Positions 42,654 to 55,540 are shown, counted from the first letter of the stretch. The stretch is 64,000 nt of DNA from Agrypnia vestita (GCA_016648135.1 JADDOH010000137.1:62001-126000); one strand, 5' to 3'. Translations and numbers: made by a program. Notes: generated by a model not told the origin, from the sequence alone.

Positions 42654-43090
42654 TGTCACGGGATCGTGGCGATGGGGGACAAATTAATACACATAAATTA
42701 ATGACAGTTTTAATATCACTGGAAACGAATTGAATCGGAGTACCTTAATTTCACATCAATTTCGTGACTCGTACTACTTGTCACTTCTGAATAGTACATA
42801 GGTAGGTTATTTTCCGTCGCTTTCGTTTTTTTTTCTATTGCTTTCGCTTTCGCTTTACTTTTTCGATCGCTTTTTTATGGTCAAACGCGCGGGTTCTCAT
42901 TCGCTAGCTTCTGTGACGACATCACATTCCATCACAACGCACACCGTATATCCGACGTGATCTCGTTGCGTATTTATAAGACCCGACCTTCGCGATGTTT
43001 CCGGAATCTAGTAGATCATTCCAGAACTTTCTAGTTTATTTCTAGTTTAATGCAAAATATGTGGAGTTCTATGAAATCCTATGTAATCCG
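42654..43090 (+). mobile_element. LTR-like repeat fragment (family E)
   Basis: Begins TGTCACGGGATCGTGGCG, has a pyrimidine-rich CTTTCGCTTTCGC tract, a TATA-type TATTTATAAG (42971-42980), then CCTTCGCGATGTTTCCGGAA. A weaker relative containing CTTCGCGATGCTTCCAGA lies at about 61980-62300. The 3' boundary is unclear. No coding part, primer site or target duplication was confirmed. Confidence 0.35.
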
Positions 43091-43103
43091 AAAATCACTA
43101 TTT

Positions 43104-43395
43104 TTACTCCCTTTCTTTTAACTCGTGGCGTCTGCTTGTTTGTTTGCATGACGAAAAAACTTTGGATCAATTTTTAACCCTTTTCCCGTGATCCAATTGA
43201 GCTGAAAATTTGCAAGAAGACTTGTGGCGACGATCAAAAAGATCTATCAAATTGTCGTTAAAAAAAATAATAATTATAGTAAACTTTTTTAATTTTTCAA
43301 AGTTTTAATGGTTATTCCGACGCATACGGTCGACACGAAACCCGAAAATGAGAAAGGGGGTATTGTAAAAGCTTGGTTTTTATGGGTTACTTTTT
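43104..43395 (+). mobile_element. Family B repeat, copy B5 (complete short form)
   Basis: Left end TTTTACTCCCTTTCTTTTAA, then CTCGTGGCGTCTGCTTG. Right end GAGAAAGGGGGTATTGTAAA, then TTTTTATGGGTTAC. Both ends are present, showing that family B moves as a short unit of about 290 bp and that B1 and B2 are a longer form. Confidence 0.65.
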
Positions 43396-43468
43396 TAAAA
43401 TTCAAAAATAATCAGACACATTCTAAAGACTGGAACTTTTGAATGCTACTACACACATAAATCATTTT

Positions 43469-43782
43469 TTATAATTGACCGAGTTTTAGCATTCTTGTCA
43501 CGCCTGTTTTGAATTTGCCAGTAGTAGTCAGTTGTTTGGTCTGTTGTGGTAGGTCGATGTATAGTTTTAATCCGTTGCAAGTTAGTCGTGATTGTCCTGT
43601 TTTTGTTTTGGCGTATGTTATGTGACAGTTTTGAGCCGTTCTAGTGTAGTGTTGATGATTTTCGTGTATGTTGTGTAATTTTATCTCTTCATCTTGTATT
43701 TCGCCATTTGCTATTTTGGGAATGAGTTTAAGTGTTTCGATTTTTGTAATGCTTTCAATGTTTAATTGCTGTGTTAATTTTC
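43469..43782 (-). pseudogene. non-LTR retrotransposon ORF2 C-terminal fragment
   Basis: A continuous minus-strand frame reads KLTQQLNIESITKIETLKL, HNIHENHQHYTRTAQNCHI, SRLTCNGLKLYIDLP and TGKFKTGVTRMLKL before a stop at 43469. The GLKLYIDLP...FK...L ending is the pattern of the last segment of many LINE polymerases (G-x-K-L-W-N-x-L-P ... F-K). It has no start codon and is 5' truncated. A weaker relative is at 63595-63720. Confidence 0.45.
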
Positions 43783-46534
43783 TCTACAACATTAACTCCA
43801 ATCCACAAATACTTTTAATTTTTAAATAAATTTTATACTTTGAGTTTCGAAAAATGATTTAATTAATATATTTTAAGCTTAAATTTTATCATCACCATTG
43901 ACCTACAGTAATATTTACGCAACTGTCTTACTATTTCCTACATGTATAAATAAATCTGGGCGATCTGGAAAATACAAGAGTGTGTTCGGGCAGGGGCTGT
44001 CATCATGCTTTATTGCCCTCCCCGAGCGAGCGGGTTAACGGTCCGGGAAAACTCGCATACCTATACAAATCTTCACCGAGTCGTATAATATTTCCCCTTC
44101 ACGTATATTAGAGGCATTTTCCAATTACCCACGTGGCGCACCAGCAAGCGTCAAACTTTTTTCTAGGAAGTTACGCGACTTGTTTTCGAACTTACCCTTC
44201 TAATGTAATGATGTTAGCGGTGCGAAGACTTCCTGTATTACATTTAGCTCTTTGATGAATTTGCGGATTAATTGCTTTCCGAAAATTATAATATAGTGTT
44301 CTTAGCTTTACTTAGAAAAGTATTTTATATATTTACATGTTGAATTATTTCCATTCAAATAATATTCTTTGTAATTATTGTTTATTTATTCAATTCTCTC
44401 ACTCATTTTTATTATTTCTTACACTTTATTTTTCTTCTTCATCTTTACCTGCTTCCCATTTTATTCGAGGTCGGTTTTCTTTAGCTTTATGTTCCTTATT
44501 ATAAAGTATCCCTTCCCCTTTATTCTAAATGATTAAAACAAAACGATTATTCAATTTTTTTTTCATATTTAATGTAGGATTTTTTATTATGAATTTATCA
44601 TGAACTTTAATACATACAAATAATAAAATGAGCTGTTCATCTCACTAGGATGAATTTTTGCCAAAATGAGCAACTTTACAAAAAAAAGAGTACAAAACAC
44701 TACATAAAAATTATTTATTTTAGATATGTTCATTAAAAACATACACATATGATTTAAGACAAAAGCAGATAAAATAACCAGATTTTTAAAAAATATATGT
44801 ATAATATGTAAGTGTAAAAAACTATGTATTATATAAAAGATGGAAAGACAGCTGGGAGTTTACATCAAAGGGGTGGAAGACATTGTACAAACAGGTTCTA
44901 ATTGCCATTAGTCAGTATAAGAAGAAGAAGATACATATTCTAATTATTATTGTTATATATTCTTATTTATATTGCTATTATTATATATGTAGGTATATAT
45001 TTTCGCATATACGATGTATTATAATATATTCTAGTATTAAGTGCATAATCCAAGCGCATATACCTACATATATTAAAGTTTTTATATTAAGTATTTGTAT
45101 TAAGTAGAAACTTTTACTAGAAGAATTAATAAAGTTATATTTATATATGTTTTTCAAATCCTTTGAATTCGTCCCGATCTCGTTGAAACAGATTTTTTGT
45201 ACATAATTTTTTTCCGAATATCTTTCTCATTGATTCATCTCAACTGTTTTATAACAAAATTTTTTAAGAAACATAAAATAAACAATATCTACACTACCGC
45301 ACCCAAACTAATTCATACATTATATCTTCCTTTCTACTCCCGTCCCACATTCCCCTCCACCCTCTCCACTCGCTATTAAAGTAAGTTATAGTAAATTATT
45401 ATATTCAGTGGAAAATTTGTAATTGGCATAATGGTAAAAACCATTATTTCATATTTTTAAGATTGTTGTTTTGCCCAAAATAAAATAAATAAATAAATAA
45501 ATAACTCACAGTAAAATAATGTTTTTTTAATGAATTGACAGAAATGTTAGATCTTTTTTCCTTCATCCAGATCCAAAAGAAATTTCAATTGTCAAAATTA
45601 TATATTTTTTAGGTAATTAATATATTATCTGACAACATACTCACAGTTGTCTGGTCATCCGTACCGCACTTTTGGAAGCGGTGTACCGTTCCGCGCGTAC
45701 CACGCGTCCATGCAAATCATGGAGCAAAAGTTCCATTAATTCTGGATACGATAGCAAATTGGAAGATTTCTTCTCGTGAAAATACATGATACGACGATTC
45801 GAATGCTAAGATCAATAATGTCTTCACCATTACTGTTTCTGCGAATAATTTGATCTGATAAAATGAGTCTCGTTCAATAATTTTATTTTTATAAAAACTT
45901 TAATTATTCGAGTTTGTTACTTTACTCTACATGCTCTACAAGGTGCTCTATGCTGCCTAATATTATATTTTATTTCTTTAATGCGATATTATCTTTTATC
46001 AATATTTTAATATTTTTTGGAGTTATCTTCTTTTGACGCATAAAGGGTAACATTTTTATTGTAACGGAAGTTACGCATGCTGCGCGTGCGCATTGGACCG
46101 CGAATTCATGTAGCGGGAATGTGAGACATTTTTAAAAATTGTATAAAATGTAGGTCTAATATTTTTTGGTAGATATTTTCGAAAATGTATTAATATATAA
46201 ATTCTTCGCCAAAAATCGTTATTATTATTTATATTTATCTGTGAATTGTATAAAAATTGGTTAGTAGTATTTTCTTCAGTTTATTTTTTTAAATTTTATC
46301 ATTTAATTCTGTATTGTATCCATTATTAAATGCGATTTGTTTTATTGTATTTAATTCAATTTGAAAATTAGATTGAGACAAGGTTACATTGACAAGACGG
46401 TGTATCATTGAATGAACATTTAAAAAAATATATTAATTCATTCGAACTTTTGAATACAAAACCGTATTATGCCGAAAATATATATTTTAAATATAAATGT
46501 TTTTTTTGAAAATGCACACTTTTTCGGATTCTTC
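43783..46534. other. unassigned, mostly AT-rich sequence
   Basis: Contains (AAAT)n-type runs near 45480-45500. GC-richer patches occur at 43985-44060 and 45650-45720. Open frames at 44883-45107 and 45197-45379 are low-complexity. Confidence 0.3.
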
Positions 46535-46544
46535 GCCTCATATG

Positions 46545-46632
46545 TTTGTGATGCTGCGGTGATAAAAATATCTTCGAATCGTCATAAGACATCGATTCGA
46601 AGACATTTATCTCTTATTTTAGCTATCACAAA
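46545..46632. repeat. hairpin of about 88 nt
   Basis: TCTTCGAATCG (46571-46581) and its exact complement (46593-46603) enclose an 11-base loop. Further out TTTGTGAT (46545-46552) pairs with ATCACAAA (46625-46632), with imperfect pairing between. The size and shape would suit a microRNA precursor or the core of a small MITE; the sequence does not decide. Confidence 0.5.
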
Positions 46633-46787
46633 CCAATAGTTACGTTTGTACCACTTCAAAAACAAATATTAATAATTTAACTACATCAAAGTGATATCAA
46701 TTATATTTATCATCTCTCGACTTCGTATTATTAAATTAATATAAATTTCTAACCAACATGTAAATACTTAGTAAAGAGTAGCTTGTT

Positions 46788-46956
46788 TGTCTTGTTACGT
46801 TAGGACTCTCGCCTCGTGATCCAAAGGTTGCAGGTCCGAACCTCACTCCAGACCAGCAAGTTCTATTTTCATAGCACAAGCGTTTATCTTAATTTGTTAA
46901 CAGCAAGAATATTGATGTGACACGTATTCCGTGTTTGCATCTCTATTAAAATAAAT
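46788..46956 (+). mobile_element. tRNA-derived SINE (family S1)
   Basis: Head GTTAGGACTCTCGCCTCGTG, box B GCAGGTCCGAACCTCACTCC, body and ACGTATTCCGTGTTTGCATC end. TTAGTCC is lost after AGCAAG. Confidence 0.8.
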
Positions 46957-47430
46957 TATCAAAATAACGCCAACAAGTATTATCTACATGAGTACACACA
47001 CATGTACAATAGCGATACAACATGAACATCTAATGTCCCTCGTCTCCAAGGTTTACATACTCTTAAGGTTTTGTATCCTTAGATAACTGAATTTTGAGAG
47101 ATGTAGTAGAGTGGGTGGATGGTGATGGTCACCAATGTGGGAAGAGATGAGGAAGAAGTACAATTTACCCACGGAATACTCCGGTATTCGGTGGATGTAT
47201 CGTGATGTAAATTTAGTGTTGCGAATAAGTAAGGTATGAGAAAATAGATACTCACCGTTGATATACTCACGGATTTATTGTGGATGAAATATATATAAGA
47301 ATGCCAATTAAATACTTTTTTTTATTTATTTATTAAAGCATTCATAATTAGTACATAGTAATATGTTTTTAAATTTTACTATTGTTTTTTAGTTAAAAGT
47401 TAAAGTTATAATTTAAACATAATAGTAAGA
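46957..47430. other. unassigned sequence
   Basis: Nothing supported. Confidence 0.3.
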
Positions 47431-47435
47431 CGTTA

Positions 47436-47770
47436 GTTATGGTTACAAAGATGTTGCTGGGAGCATGGCCAAAACATGGAAAGGGTCTTGACATGGACGG
47501 AAGGTATTTGAGACCGCCCAGCTCTACATTCAGGCATATCGTTAAAGATCGCGTGGCAATAGGATTGCCACATCGATCTACGTGTCACCGTAAGTCCAAG
47601 GCATGATTTCCAAGTTCTGGGCGTGGGAAGGGTGACTTCTGTTCGTTTATGCAATGCCCTTTTCCTTGTTGCGCCGATTGCAGCGTGCTTCTGAGATCCG
47701 GTTTCGAAGCCTTTGGAAGTCACTGTGCCCCACCGCTTTAAATCAGGACTGTCTCCTGCGACTGCTTTCA
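47436..47770 (-). pseudogene. possible LINE-type 3' coding remnant
   Basis: The minus-strand frame includes GDSPDLKRWGTVTSKGFETG, AAIGATRKRALHKR and a Cys/His-bearing tail. The W...V..G...E...A..KR.R order followed by cysteines recalls the final segment of some insect LINE polymerases that end in a C2H2-like finger. No catalytic motif is present. It could instead be an unrelated GC-rich fragment. Confidence 0.3.
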
Positions 47771-48497
47771 GGTATCGCTTTTAATGTTAAAATTGTAATA
47801 GTTCGTTCTCAAGGAAGACACAATGTATAATATGTAGACTAATTAGAAAGACCCACAATACAGTGAAAATGAATAATAAAAACTAAAGCATTAATATAAA
47901 GATAGTTGTATAAATATATAAAAATTAAATTAAATGACATTAAACTAATAATGACTGGGAAAAGATGGGGAGATTGGAATTTGGGTTGAGGAAGGGAAAG
48001 CCTTAATATATGTACGTTGGCAGATGACTAGCTAAAGTCGATTTTAATAATTGTATTCAGCCTACGAACTTCAAGTATTTTATATTTATAAATTAATTTG
48101 ATATGCCAAGAATCCTATCAGAAAATTATTTAAATATTTTAATAAAACTTCTTTACTTTTATATTACATTAAGACATGATTTAAATTAAACCAATTTAAA
48201 TTATCTAATTTGTAATTTTCATTCGTTAAATTATGCGCAGATTCTTAATTCATATTTATTATAATGTCGGCGCCCAGAAGTTAAGTAAGTTTAAAAAATT
48301 TAAGTTAAGTTAATAAAAGTCACCAAGTTTATCGTTTTATTTCATTGAATCGAAAATAGAAGTTATAGAAGTGAAATTCTATCACCCTTCATTTGATTGC
48401 AAAAAGGATGATAGTAGGAAAATAGGAAACTTGGACATGATCTTCTTCCGTCTTCCTTCTTCTTCTTCTTTGATACTTCCTTCCTTCTTCTTCATTA
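47771..48497. other. unassigned sequence
   Basis: AT-rich, then a TTC-rich microsatellite-like tract (about 48440-48495) that served as target for the Harbinger element. GGCGCCCAGAAGTTAAGTAA at about 48269 looks superficially like a primer-binding site, but no LTR is seen beside it. Confidence 0.35.
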
Positions 48498-49193
48498 GGC
48501 CACGTTCACGTGGACAGCGCGGTCCCGCGCGGTACCGCGCGGTGAGAGCGTTCACATGACAGCATTGTGCGCGAGCCAGTCCGGCATTAACATTGTTAGA
48601 GAATGGACGTGGAGGAGGCAATTTGCTTACGGATTTTATACCGAAAACTGAAACGCAGAAGAAGACAAAGACGATACTGGGTGGATCCTATTTTAACTCA
48701 AAGACTTTCTTCAAGCCTGCTTTTACTTTATATCCCGACCTGAGACTACACGAAGAGAAATTTTTTAACTATTTCAGGATGTCGGTTACATCCTTTGATT
48801 TTTTATATAATTGCGTTGAAAACGATTTAAAACCCAGTGATCATGCTATAAGGTATTGCATATCACCAAGATCTTATTTTTATTATTTTATTCGAATAGT
48901 CCTTCGAACTATGATTCCAAATAGCATCTCTAAGCATCGATAAGCAAATCGGTAGATACATCATCGCTACTCATTTTCTTCGATCTATGCGTCTGTCCGT
49001 CTCAAACCGCGCGGATCAACTGAACGGGTCAATACAGGCTTGTAGGATCTTGATCCGCGCGGCAGCGCGCGGTACCGCGCGGATCGAGATTTTGCGCGCG
49101 GGAAGGAGCGGTACCACGCGGTAATGTAGACGATACACTCTATTTATTAAGATCTTGTACCGCGCGGTACCGCGCGGTCATGTGAACGTAGCC
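48498..49193 (+). mobile_element. PIF/Harbinger element, 696 bp, internally deleted
   Basis: Termini GGCCACGTTCACGTG and its counterpart GGCTACGTTCACATG (complement of 49193 leftwards) form inverted repeats flanked by the 3-bp target duplication TTA (48495-48497 and 49194-49196), as for PIF/Harbinger. Both subterminal zones are packed with GCGCGGTACCGCGCGG palindromes (48520-48541, 49065-49082, 49160-49178), probably transposase-binding sites. Inside is a 5' piece of transposase. Confidence 0.85.
48603..48943 (+). pseudogene. PIF/Harbinger transposase, N-terminal remnant
   Basis: From the ATG at 48603 one frame reads MDVEEAICLRILYRKLKRR, RRQRRYWVDPILTQR, then stops. The adjacent frame continues with TLYPDLRLHEEKFFNYFRMS and TSFDFLYNCVENDLKP. 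The R-rich stretch, WV(D/H)P and the F..YFRM...FD.L order are hallmarks of the N-terminus of HARBI1-type transposases. The DDE catalytic domain is absent, so the copy depends on another source. Confidence 0.75.
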
Positions 49194-49282
49194 TTATTCT
49201 TCTTCCTTCCGATACTTCTGGATTGTGGATCTGGAAGATACTTCCAGAATGTATTTTTGGAATCTGCCTTGTCATTGTCATA

Positions 49283-49432
49283 CTTTCATTGTCTGTTTGA
49301 CATTAACTTCCTTGTGTCCGTAACTTTTTCTCTTTTTTTTGTTTTTTTTTTTATATATATAAATAAATAAATACTTATTCTTTAGGAACCGACACGTAAA
49401 AGTACAGTAATTTTTGACGGGTTACAATTAGT
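49283..49432 (+). mobile_element. Helitron-like element, short-body variant
   Basis: TTTCATTGTCTGTTTGACAT at the start and TTCTTTAGGAACCGACACGT near the end, with AGTACAGTAATTTTTGACGG and the decayed terminus GGTTACAATTAGT. Confidence 0.5.
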
Positions 49433-51719
49433 ATTAGGTATATAAAATCACTTTTCTATTTGAGCCATGTTCAAACATTTTATATGTTTGCAATATAATT
49501 AGTTACTCCATTGTAATAGCTTTATCGAAATTTTAGCGTAAAATATGTTTACTATCTACGATTGTTGATGCAAGACCCTGCGGGTAGCTTTGACCTCTGA
49601 ATTAATAAAATTAATGATTCAATAAAAAAATATTTTTCTTCAGATCACAAATTCTATAAGTAAATTGCAGATTTTATTTTCCAAAATATCAAAAATAAAA
49701 TTAGTATTTTATTTTAAATTAATTTAGGTATTTTAATGGTGACCCCGTTGGAATTCTCTGGTTCCGAGACAAATATTTTACATTGCTAATCATTAGTGAA
49801 ACAATTTGATTATAAATACATAAAAATTTAAATAAAAGACAGTTTTCAAAAATATTTTAATGGCATATCGTAAATCTTGTACATGAGAAGGAAGATAAAA
49901 AAAACTAAATATCTTAAAAACAAGTTAACATTATTATGCAATAGGTATCTGGTTCATAAAAATTTTAGAAAAATTGTTCCTTTGAAACCAAAATTTTCAT
50001 TATTTGAATCATTCATTTACATTGTTATAATATTAATTAATTACCACGTGATTAAGTCCAGAAAGGCAAATCCAACTATCGATATCGCTACCAGGAGCGC
50101 ATAAACAGGCGGAGTAATTCATTAGAGGACTTTTCAACGGAACGCCAACACCACACCAGTGAGCGTGGAACAAATGCGGTATTATTCTGTTATCCTAATT
50201 AGCCTTTGTCTTTACCTGATACAGAATGTATTCCGTTGTTCCGAATATTCCGGAAACGTGCATTGTCTAACATGTTATTATTTCATATTTTAACTCGACC
50301 AACAAACTTATCGTATTAAGCACTGATTACGTACCATTTCATCTAAAATTATAAAATATAAGTATCTACCTACGTAAAACCTTCTCTCAAAAATGTCATT
50401 TAATACTGTTGTGTGCAAAAATGTATATTTTACATTCTATACATTAAAAAAAATTAAAAATTACATACGAAAACAGACATATTGTACGTAAGAAAACATT
50501 TTCACTATTTTACAAATGATCGGGTGATTGGCGCTAAACAACTAGTGACTATCAAATTTGGTAGTAAGGACATTTTTATAAATCTAGTAAATGAGGTTAT
50601 CCATGTTTTAAGTACATTTGACCGAGACCTTGTAATGATCCTGGTAGATAGTGGGGCATCGGGTCTTGAAACATTTAATAATAATTTAGTATAGCTCCTG
50701 GTCCGGCACCAGAGTTAGACATCCCATGGGGTGTGTGTTGAATATATAAGGCGAAGCAAATCTATAATACAAATCATTCCATTGCAAATCAATGTAAATC
50801 ATATTCTTTTCACGGCTAACGATGTAAGATGACCCTAATGTGGGTCCTACTAAATAATGAAGGTTAGTAAGTAGCAAACCGTCGCGTTCAAAATACAATA
50901 TATTGGATTATCAAATATTTCATTATTCTTATATGTGAGCGCGCGCGATTGAGCGACAGGATGCAACCGGTCGACTTCAACCATATGATGTAGCGATACA
51001 GTTGTTAAAAATTAAATATAAATTACAGAAATATTACTACTACTAAAATTCAACTTTTCATATGAAATAATGTTCTATACTATCAGAAATTGTTCTATAC
51101 GATAAATTAACTAAAAATACGTATTAACTAAAAATATTAACTAACTGAAAATATTTCTAATTTGCTGTTGAATATTACCTATAAAGATATTGACTAAAAC
51201 TTTTGCTTTGAATGGAATATTAACTACTTCTCTCATCAAATATTATTCTGCAGCAAATATTCAATGAAATTATAGGAACTAAAATATTTCTAACATCTTG
51301 GGTTCGCATACTATATTGATAATACCTAATGCCCTTTGCATTTACTAAGTATATTACCTAAATAGCCACAGCTATACCATCCTGTCCGTCAGGGACGAAA
51401 CATAAAACACAGTTATATTCCTAAAAGTGCTACCTCTTACGCGACAAAAATACCTATTGTAGTCGGGCTATGAATATGAACTATTTCCGCCTCATAATGG
51501 CGCCTGGAACCAATACTAAAAACCTCACTAGAAATAATAAATGCGACTAAATCTCGATAAATACAATATATACTATTCGTAATACGTCGTTGAATTGGCA
51601 CATGATTCGTCCAATACCACATTTTTGAAGTGAAACTTCTTTATGAATAAATAGATAAGGTCTCGGGGATGGTTTATTCGAAAGGATTCTACAACAGCCC
51701 GTGAGTTTATATGAAATAA
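49433..51719. other. unassigned, mostly AT-rich sequence
   Basis: GGTGACCCCGTTGGAATTCT at about 49739 resembles an LTR primer-binding site, but no LTR ends could be placed. GCGCGCGCGATTGAGCGACA at about 50939 is an isolated GC-rich spot. Small open frames at 49877, 50482 and 50686 have no recognisable domain. Confidence 0.3.
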
Positions 51720-53508
51720 TAGTTTCTTCGAATGCTAATTTTGGTTTTTTAAACCCTCAGCATCTCTGTTGAGAGGGGTAGAGGCTCCGCGCCCGCCTAA
51801 ACCCGGTGGCCGACTTCCTAAGTGACTAAACGGCCCCCCTTGTTCCTCCGGAACTTACTACATCCCGAGACTCTATCTCTTCTTTACGAGATGTGATCCC
51901 GTGACGCCCCTCCTTTAGGCTTATAATTGAGAAGGCCGTACTCTTTTGGCACGAGTTTCTGATGATGTGTGTTGTCCTGAGGCGCCTTTCTTTTAGGCCG
52001 GTGTTTGAAGAATCATGTACTCTTTTGGTACGAATTGATGACGACATTAGCCTCCTTTGCGGGCATAGTCAGCGATGTTACAAATTATTGCGCAATCTCA
52101 TTATGCCTTTTCAGAACGGCGTCCCACGATTCTGCATCTTGCAACATTTACTTTGGTCAAATGTTAGGGTGTTAGTAACATATTTATAATATCCCAGCTA
52201 CTCTATATGAGTGAATGATTTTTTGTACTGCATCTGGCTCTGTCTTTTTACAGAGGATGAAATAGAAGTTAACGTTTTCTATTGAGATTTCATAGCATTC
52301 AGGCATGAAAATCCTTCCAAAGTCAGAGAATTCACGACGTTGGTTTACGCTGTTTTTGAGCAGGATGAGGCGCGAAGGTCGAGTCTAGTGGCCACTCCGA
52401 TCAACAAGGGAGGTCCCGCTTTTAAGAGTACCTCACAGGGGCTTGCGCGAATTCCAGGCTTATGACACGAGCGTCATCCACAACCTCACCTAGCTCAACG
52501 TTCGTAAACCAGAAAACTCCAATTTCAGTTAGATCTCCCCATTCTGTCCTTTACTCGTCGTTCTGAAGCTACTTGTTAAGCCAGATGTACCGAGGTACTC
52601 AAATCATAAAGACTTGGCTGAAGACCGGATTGCGCAATACTTATGCAACACAATTATTATAAGGCTACTAAGCGTTTCTTATAGAATTACTTGTATTCAA
52701 TTGTCAGTTCAAATAGTATGAAAATCCCCAGACTTTAAAATATATTCGTTCGGAAGAATTTCTCGTACGATTTGGATTGATATCTGGTTATGCAATACAT
52801 AACGCGTCGACAATTATTATGAATCTATTAAGCACTGCTTATAGAGCTCCGTAAAATCAATTGTTAATACAAATGGTATGAAAATCCCCATGCATCAAAA
52901 TATATTCGTTTGGGAGATATTCCCGTACGAATTGAGCCAAGATCACACAAGAAATCGTGATATTAATTATACATTATTGCTCCGATTTTAAATCTTCCCA
53001 AAATAAATACATTTCAATAGTGAAAATAATTAATCGATAGATAATATAAATGTGTTCCTTAGCTGTTACACAGTGGCGGTATGATCCTCTCTGGTACTGA
53101 TGAATGGTAGATTCCTCCATACGTCCGGGCAGCAACTCCGTCCGCAAATGCTGTTCTGGAACTCAGGGCTCCGTCGGTAGTCTGTTGGGCAGCGCTCCCG
53201 CTCGCAAGTCTGGTCTCGAACTGAAGGGGCTGAGTACATCGTGTTCGCTCCTTTTATAGTAACGATTTCACCATACTTCTGAAATCCACGCTAGTGCAGT
53301 GACTCATCCTATGCCCGATGACCTCACCGCCGGCGCTCGCCATTGGCCGGATTCAGCCATCAGGACGGTCGCCTCCGGCTCAACCCGTCGAAAGGTAACG
53401 CGTGCCTGTGATTGGTCCGTTTCGTTAAAATAAGAGTAAAGCACTCGCTACACGCGAGACTTGCTGTTCCGTTTCATAAATAATAAAGGCTCGTTCGCAC
53501 CTACTCAC
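51720..53508 (-). mobile_element. Family D LTR-like repeat, minus-strand copy
   Basis: On the minus strand it starts GTGAGTAGGTGCGAACGAGC (53508), runs through a GC-rich zone with a TATA box (53250-53258), then AAGGAACACATTTATATTAT and TAATTAATATCACG shared with the plus-strand copy at 30757. Internally a unit of about 170 bp with GGTATGAAAATCCCCA and AAAATATATTCGTT is tandemly repeated (52680-52990). A 79-bp unit with GTACTCTTTTGG is repeated at 51938 and 52017. No polymerase ORF was found. Confidence 0.5.
53250..53258 (-). promoter_or_regulatory. TATA box of the family D repeat
   Basis: TATAAAAGG on the minus strand, with an initiator-like TCAGCC whose A lies 27 bases on. This is the layout of an RNA polymerase II promoter in an LTR. 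Confidence 0.4.
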
Positions 53509-55540
53509 AAGGTCGAGTCTATTAGGATTGGCAAACAATATTAATTTAACACAGAATTATATCTATGGTATAATAAAAACCCTAAGAAATATTATTTGTA
53601 TAGCTGAATATTCAATATTTTGTTAGCCTCTTGTAATACATAGAATCTTAAGAAGAAATATATCAGGCTTTTACTTTTAAACGATACCAAACAGAAGAAA
53701 TATATTTTTGATGTCCATACTTGACTTTTTTGAATATTATTATTTTAAGATTTTCTAAATTTATTAAATCTATTTCTATGTCGACCATCACAACCTATAC
53801 GATTTCGGTGGAAAAAATTGGCTTATATTTTTTCCATCTTTCTAGTATGTTAGTGGATAGCATAAATTACATTTTACTATACGCTTATCATTTAAAAAAA
53901 TTGTTTACTTTTCACCATTATTTCTTTCCTCGGATAAGGTAGATACTCATTTTATTCATTCATTTATCAACGCCCATAGGGGTGTTTACATTAATACAGG
54001 ATTTATTAATATGCAAAACTAGCACACAGGTTTTATAAGAATTTTTTGTTCTTAGTCTCATTTTATTACATTTAATTGACTATTTATTACATTTAGTTTG
54101 CTTGTGGTGTACAATTAAATTCAGCTTAAAATAATCAAATATACATACATGTATATTAATAAACATATTAATTATTACAAGTTTAATTTAAAATTAAAAA
54201 CAAAATTGCAAAAATTAAAGCGAAAATTAAAAGTAAAAACAGAAAACAATTGTCATACCTCGATCTTAAAGTTTTCTTTTTTTTTCTAAACAACATCAAA
54301 AATAAATAAGTGTGGAATTGTGTTGTGTATCTGAGCACAGCTTTTATGGTTATCAACCTTAACCTTCAATATTAGAAATGATTTGAGGGTTGTTTGGAAC
54401 TATTCATTTTAATTTTTTTGTTTTGTCTATTATCTTAAAATGTTTAATTATATCCTCTGTATTTTTTATAGATTCGTTTATTCCACCGACCCTAACCTAA
54501 TCACATAGAAATTTGCATCGGGCTATTGTCCTTAAAATAAATCATATAAGCTTTTCCTCTTTGGTCGTCAGATCGTATCTGAAACTCAAAAAAGAAAGAA
54601 GTCTACTTGTCTGGTTTCGATACATCTCCGTGACCTTCGCTTTATTTTGCACGAACACTTATCGTCAATAAAAGTAATTCTGCAACAGTACACCGAATTG
54701 TGCTTCTGGAATCTCCTTTGCTGGCACGTAACATCTATTCTGTGATCTGTTATCTGATCTTTGTGGTCTAATGCGACGTTATAACATCTTCAAAATAATC
54801 AAATTTGTCACTCATATTTTTGTTTAAATAGCATTTACATTTTACACAAGAATTTTGCCCCAGTAATAAAATTAAAGTGTGCCAACTTATTATTCATATC
54901 TGCTCTTTTCGTGTATTTCTGCTCCCTCCAATGATATCGCTGGCACAACATTTGGGCCGCCACTGCCTACCCATGCCGGGACATATATGTAAATCTGGCA
55001 ATAACCGTAAACACGAACACGGTTCCGAAATGGCGAGTATTATTTATTACGGATATGGTGTGGTTATTAACTTTGTGGTTTATAGAGGATAAAATCTATG
55101 CTCTATGGCTTACGGTGTATGCGGATACCCCATCTTTCATTTGGTTACCTGAAACTACCTTCCGTAGATTTAAAATTAATGATTTCAATCTGTTCGGATA
55201 TTCCAGGATTTCCTACAAACTTTCTATTTTAATCTTCTAAATATAATTTGTGTCCAAAAAATTCTTTCCTTTTAATGGTTACTAATAATATTTTTGTTGA
55301 ATATTTGAGATTGTTTTCCTTTAGCTAGAGGTTTTGATCTGAAGCAAGTTAAATATTTTGTTCAGAAATATTGAAAAAAAATACTAATTTGTTGTCGCTT
55401 ATCTCCTTAACTGTTGATATTTCATCCACAGTGTAAATATTATTTCCTTTTCAAAATTGAATGATGAAGACTTCAAGTAGAATTTCTTATAAAAATATGT
55501 CTATTAAGGCAAGACAATAATTGAATTCTGGTACCATCAC
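53509..55540. other. unassigned AT-rich sequence
   Basis: A GC-richer patch lies at 54900-55040. No exon-like frame recognised. Confidence 0.3.

Noticed and set aside
48269..48290. GGCGCCCAGAAGTTAAG, like an LTR primer-binding site
   Set aside because: No LTR boundary or polyadenylation signal could be placed next to it.
49736..49760. GGTGACCCCGTTGG, like a primer-binding site
   Set aside because: No paired LTR, TATA box or TG...CA boundary found. Left as a weak remark only.
50482..50694. An open frame containing LVDSGAS, like the active-site motif of a retropepsin
   Set aside because: Only this one short motif fits. No other protease, gag or polymerase feature is nearby, and the frame is short in AT-rich DNA.
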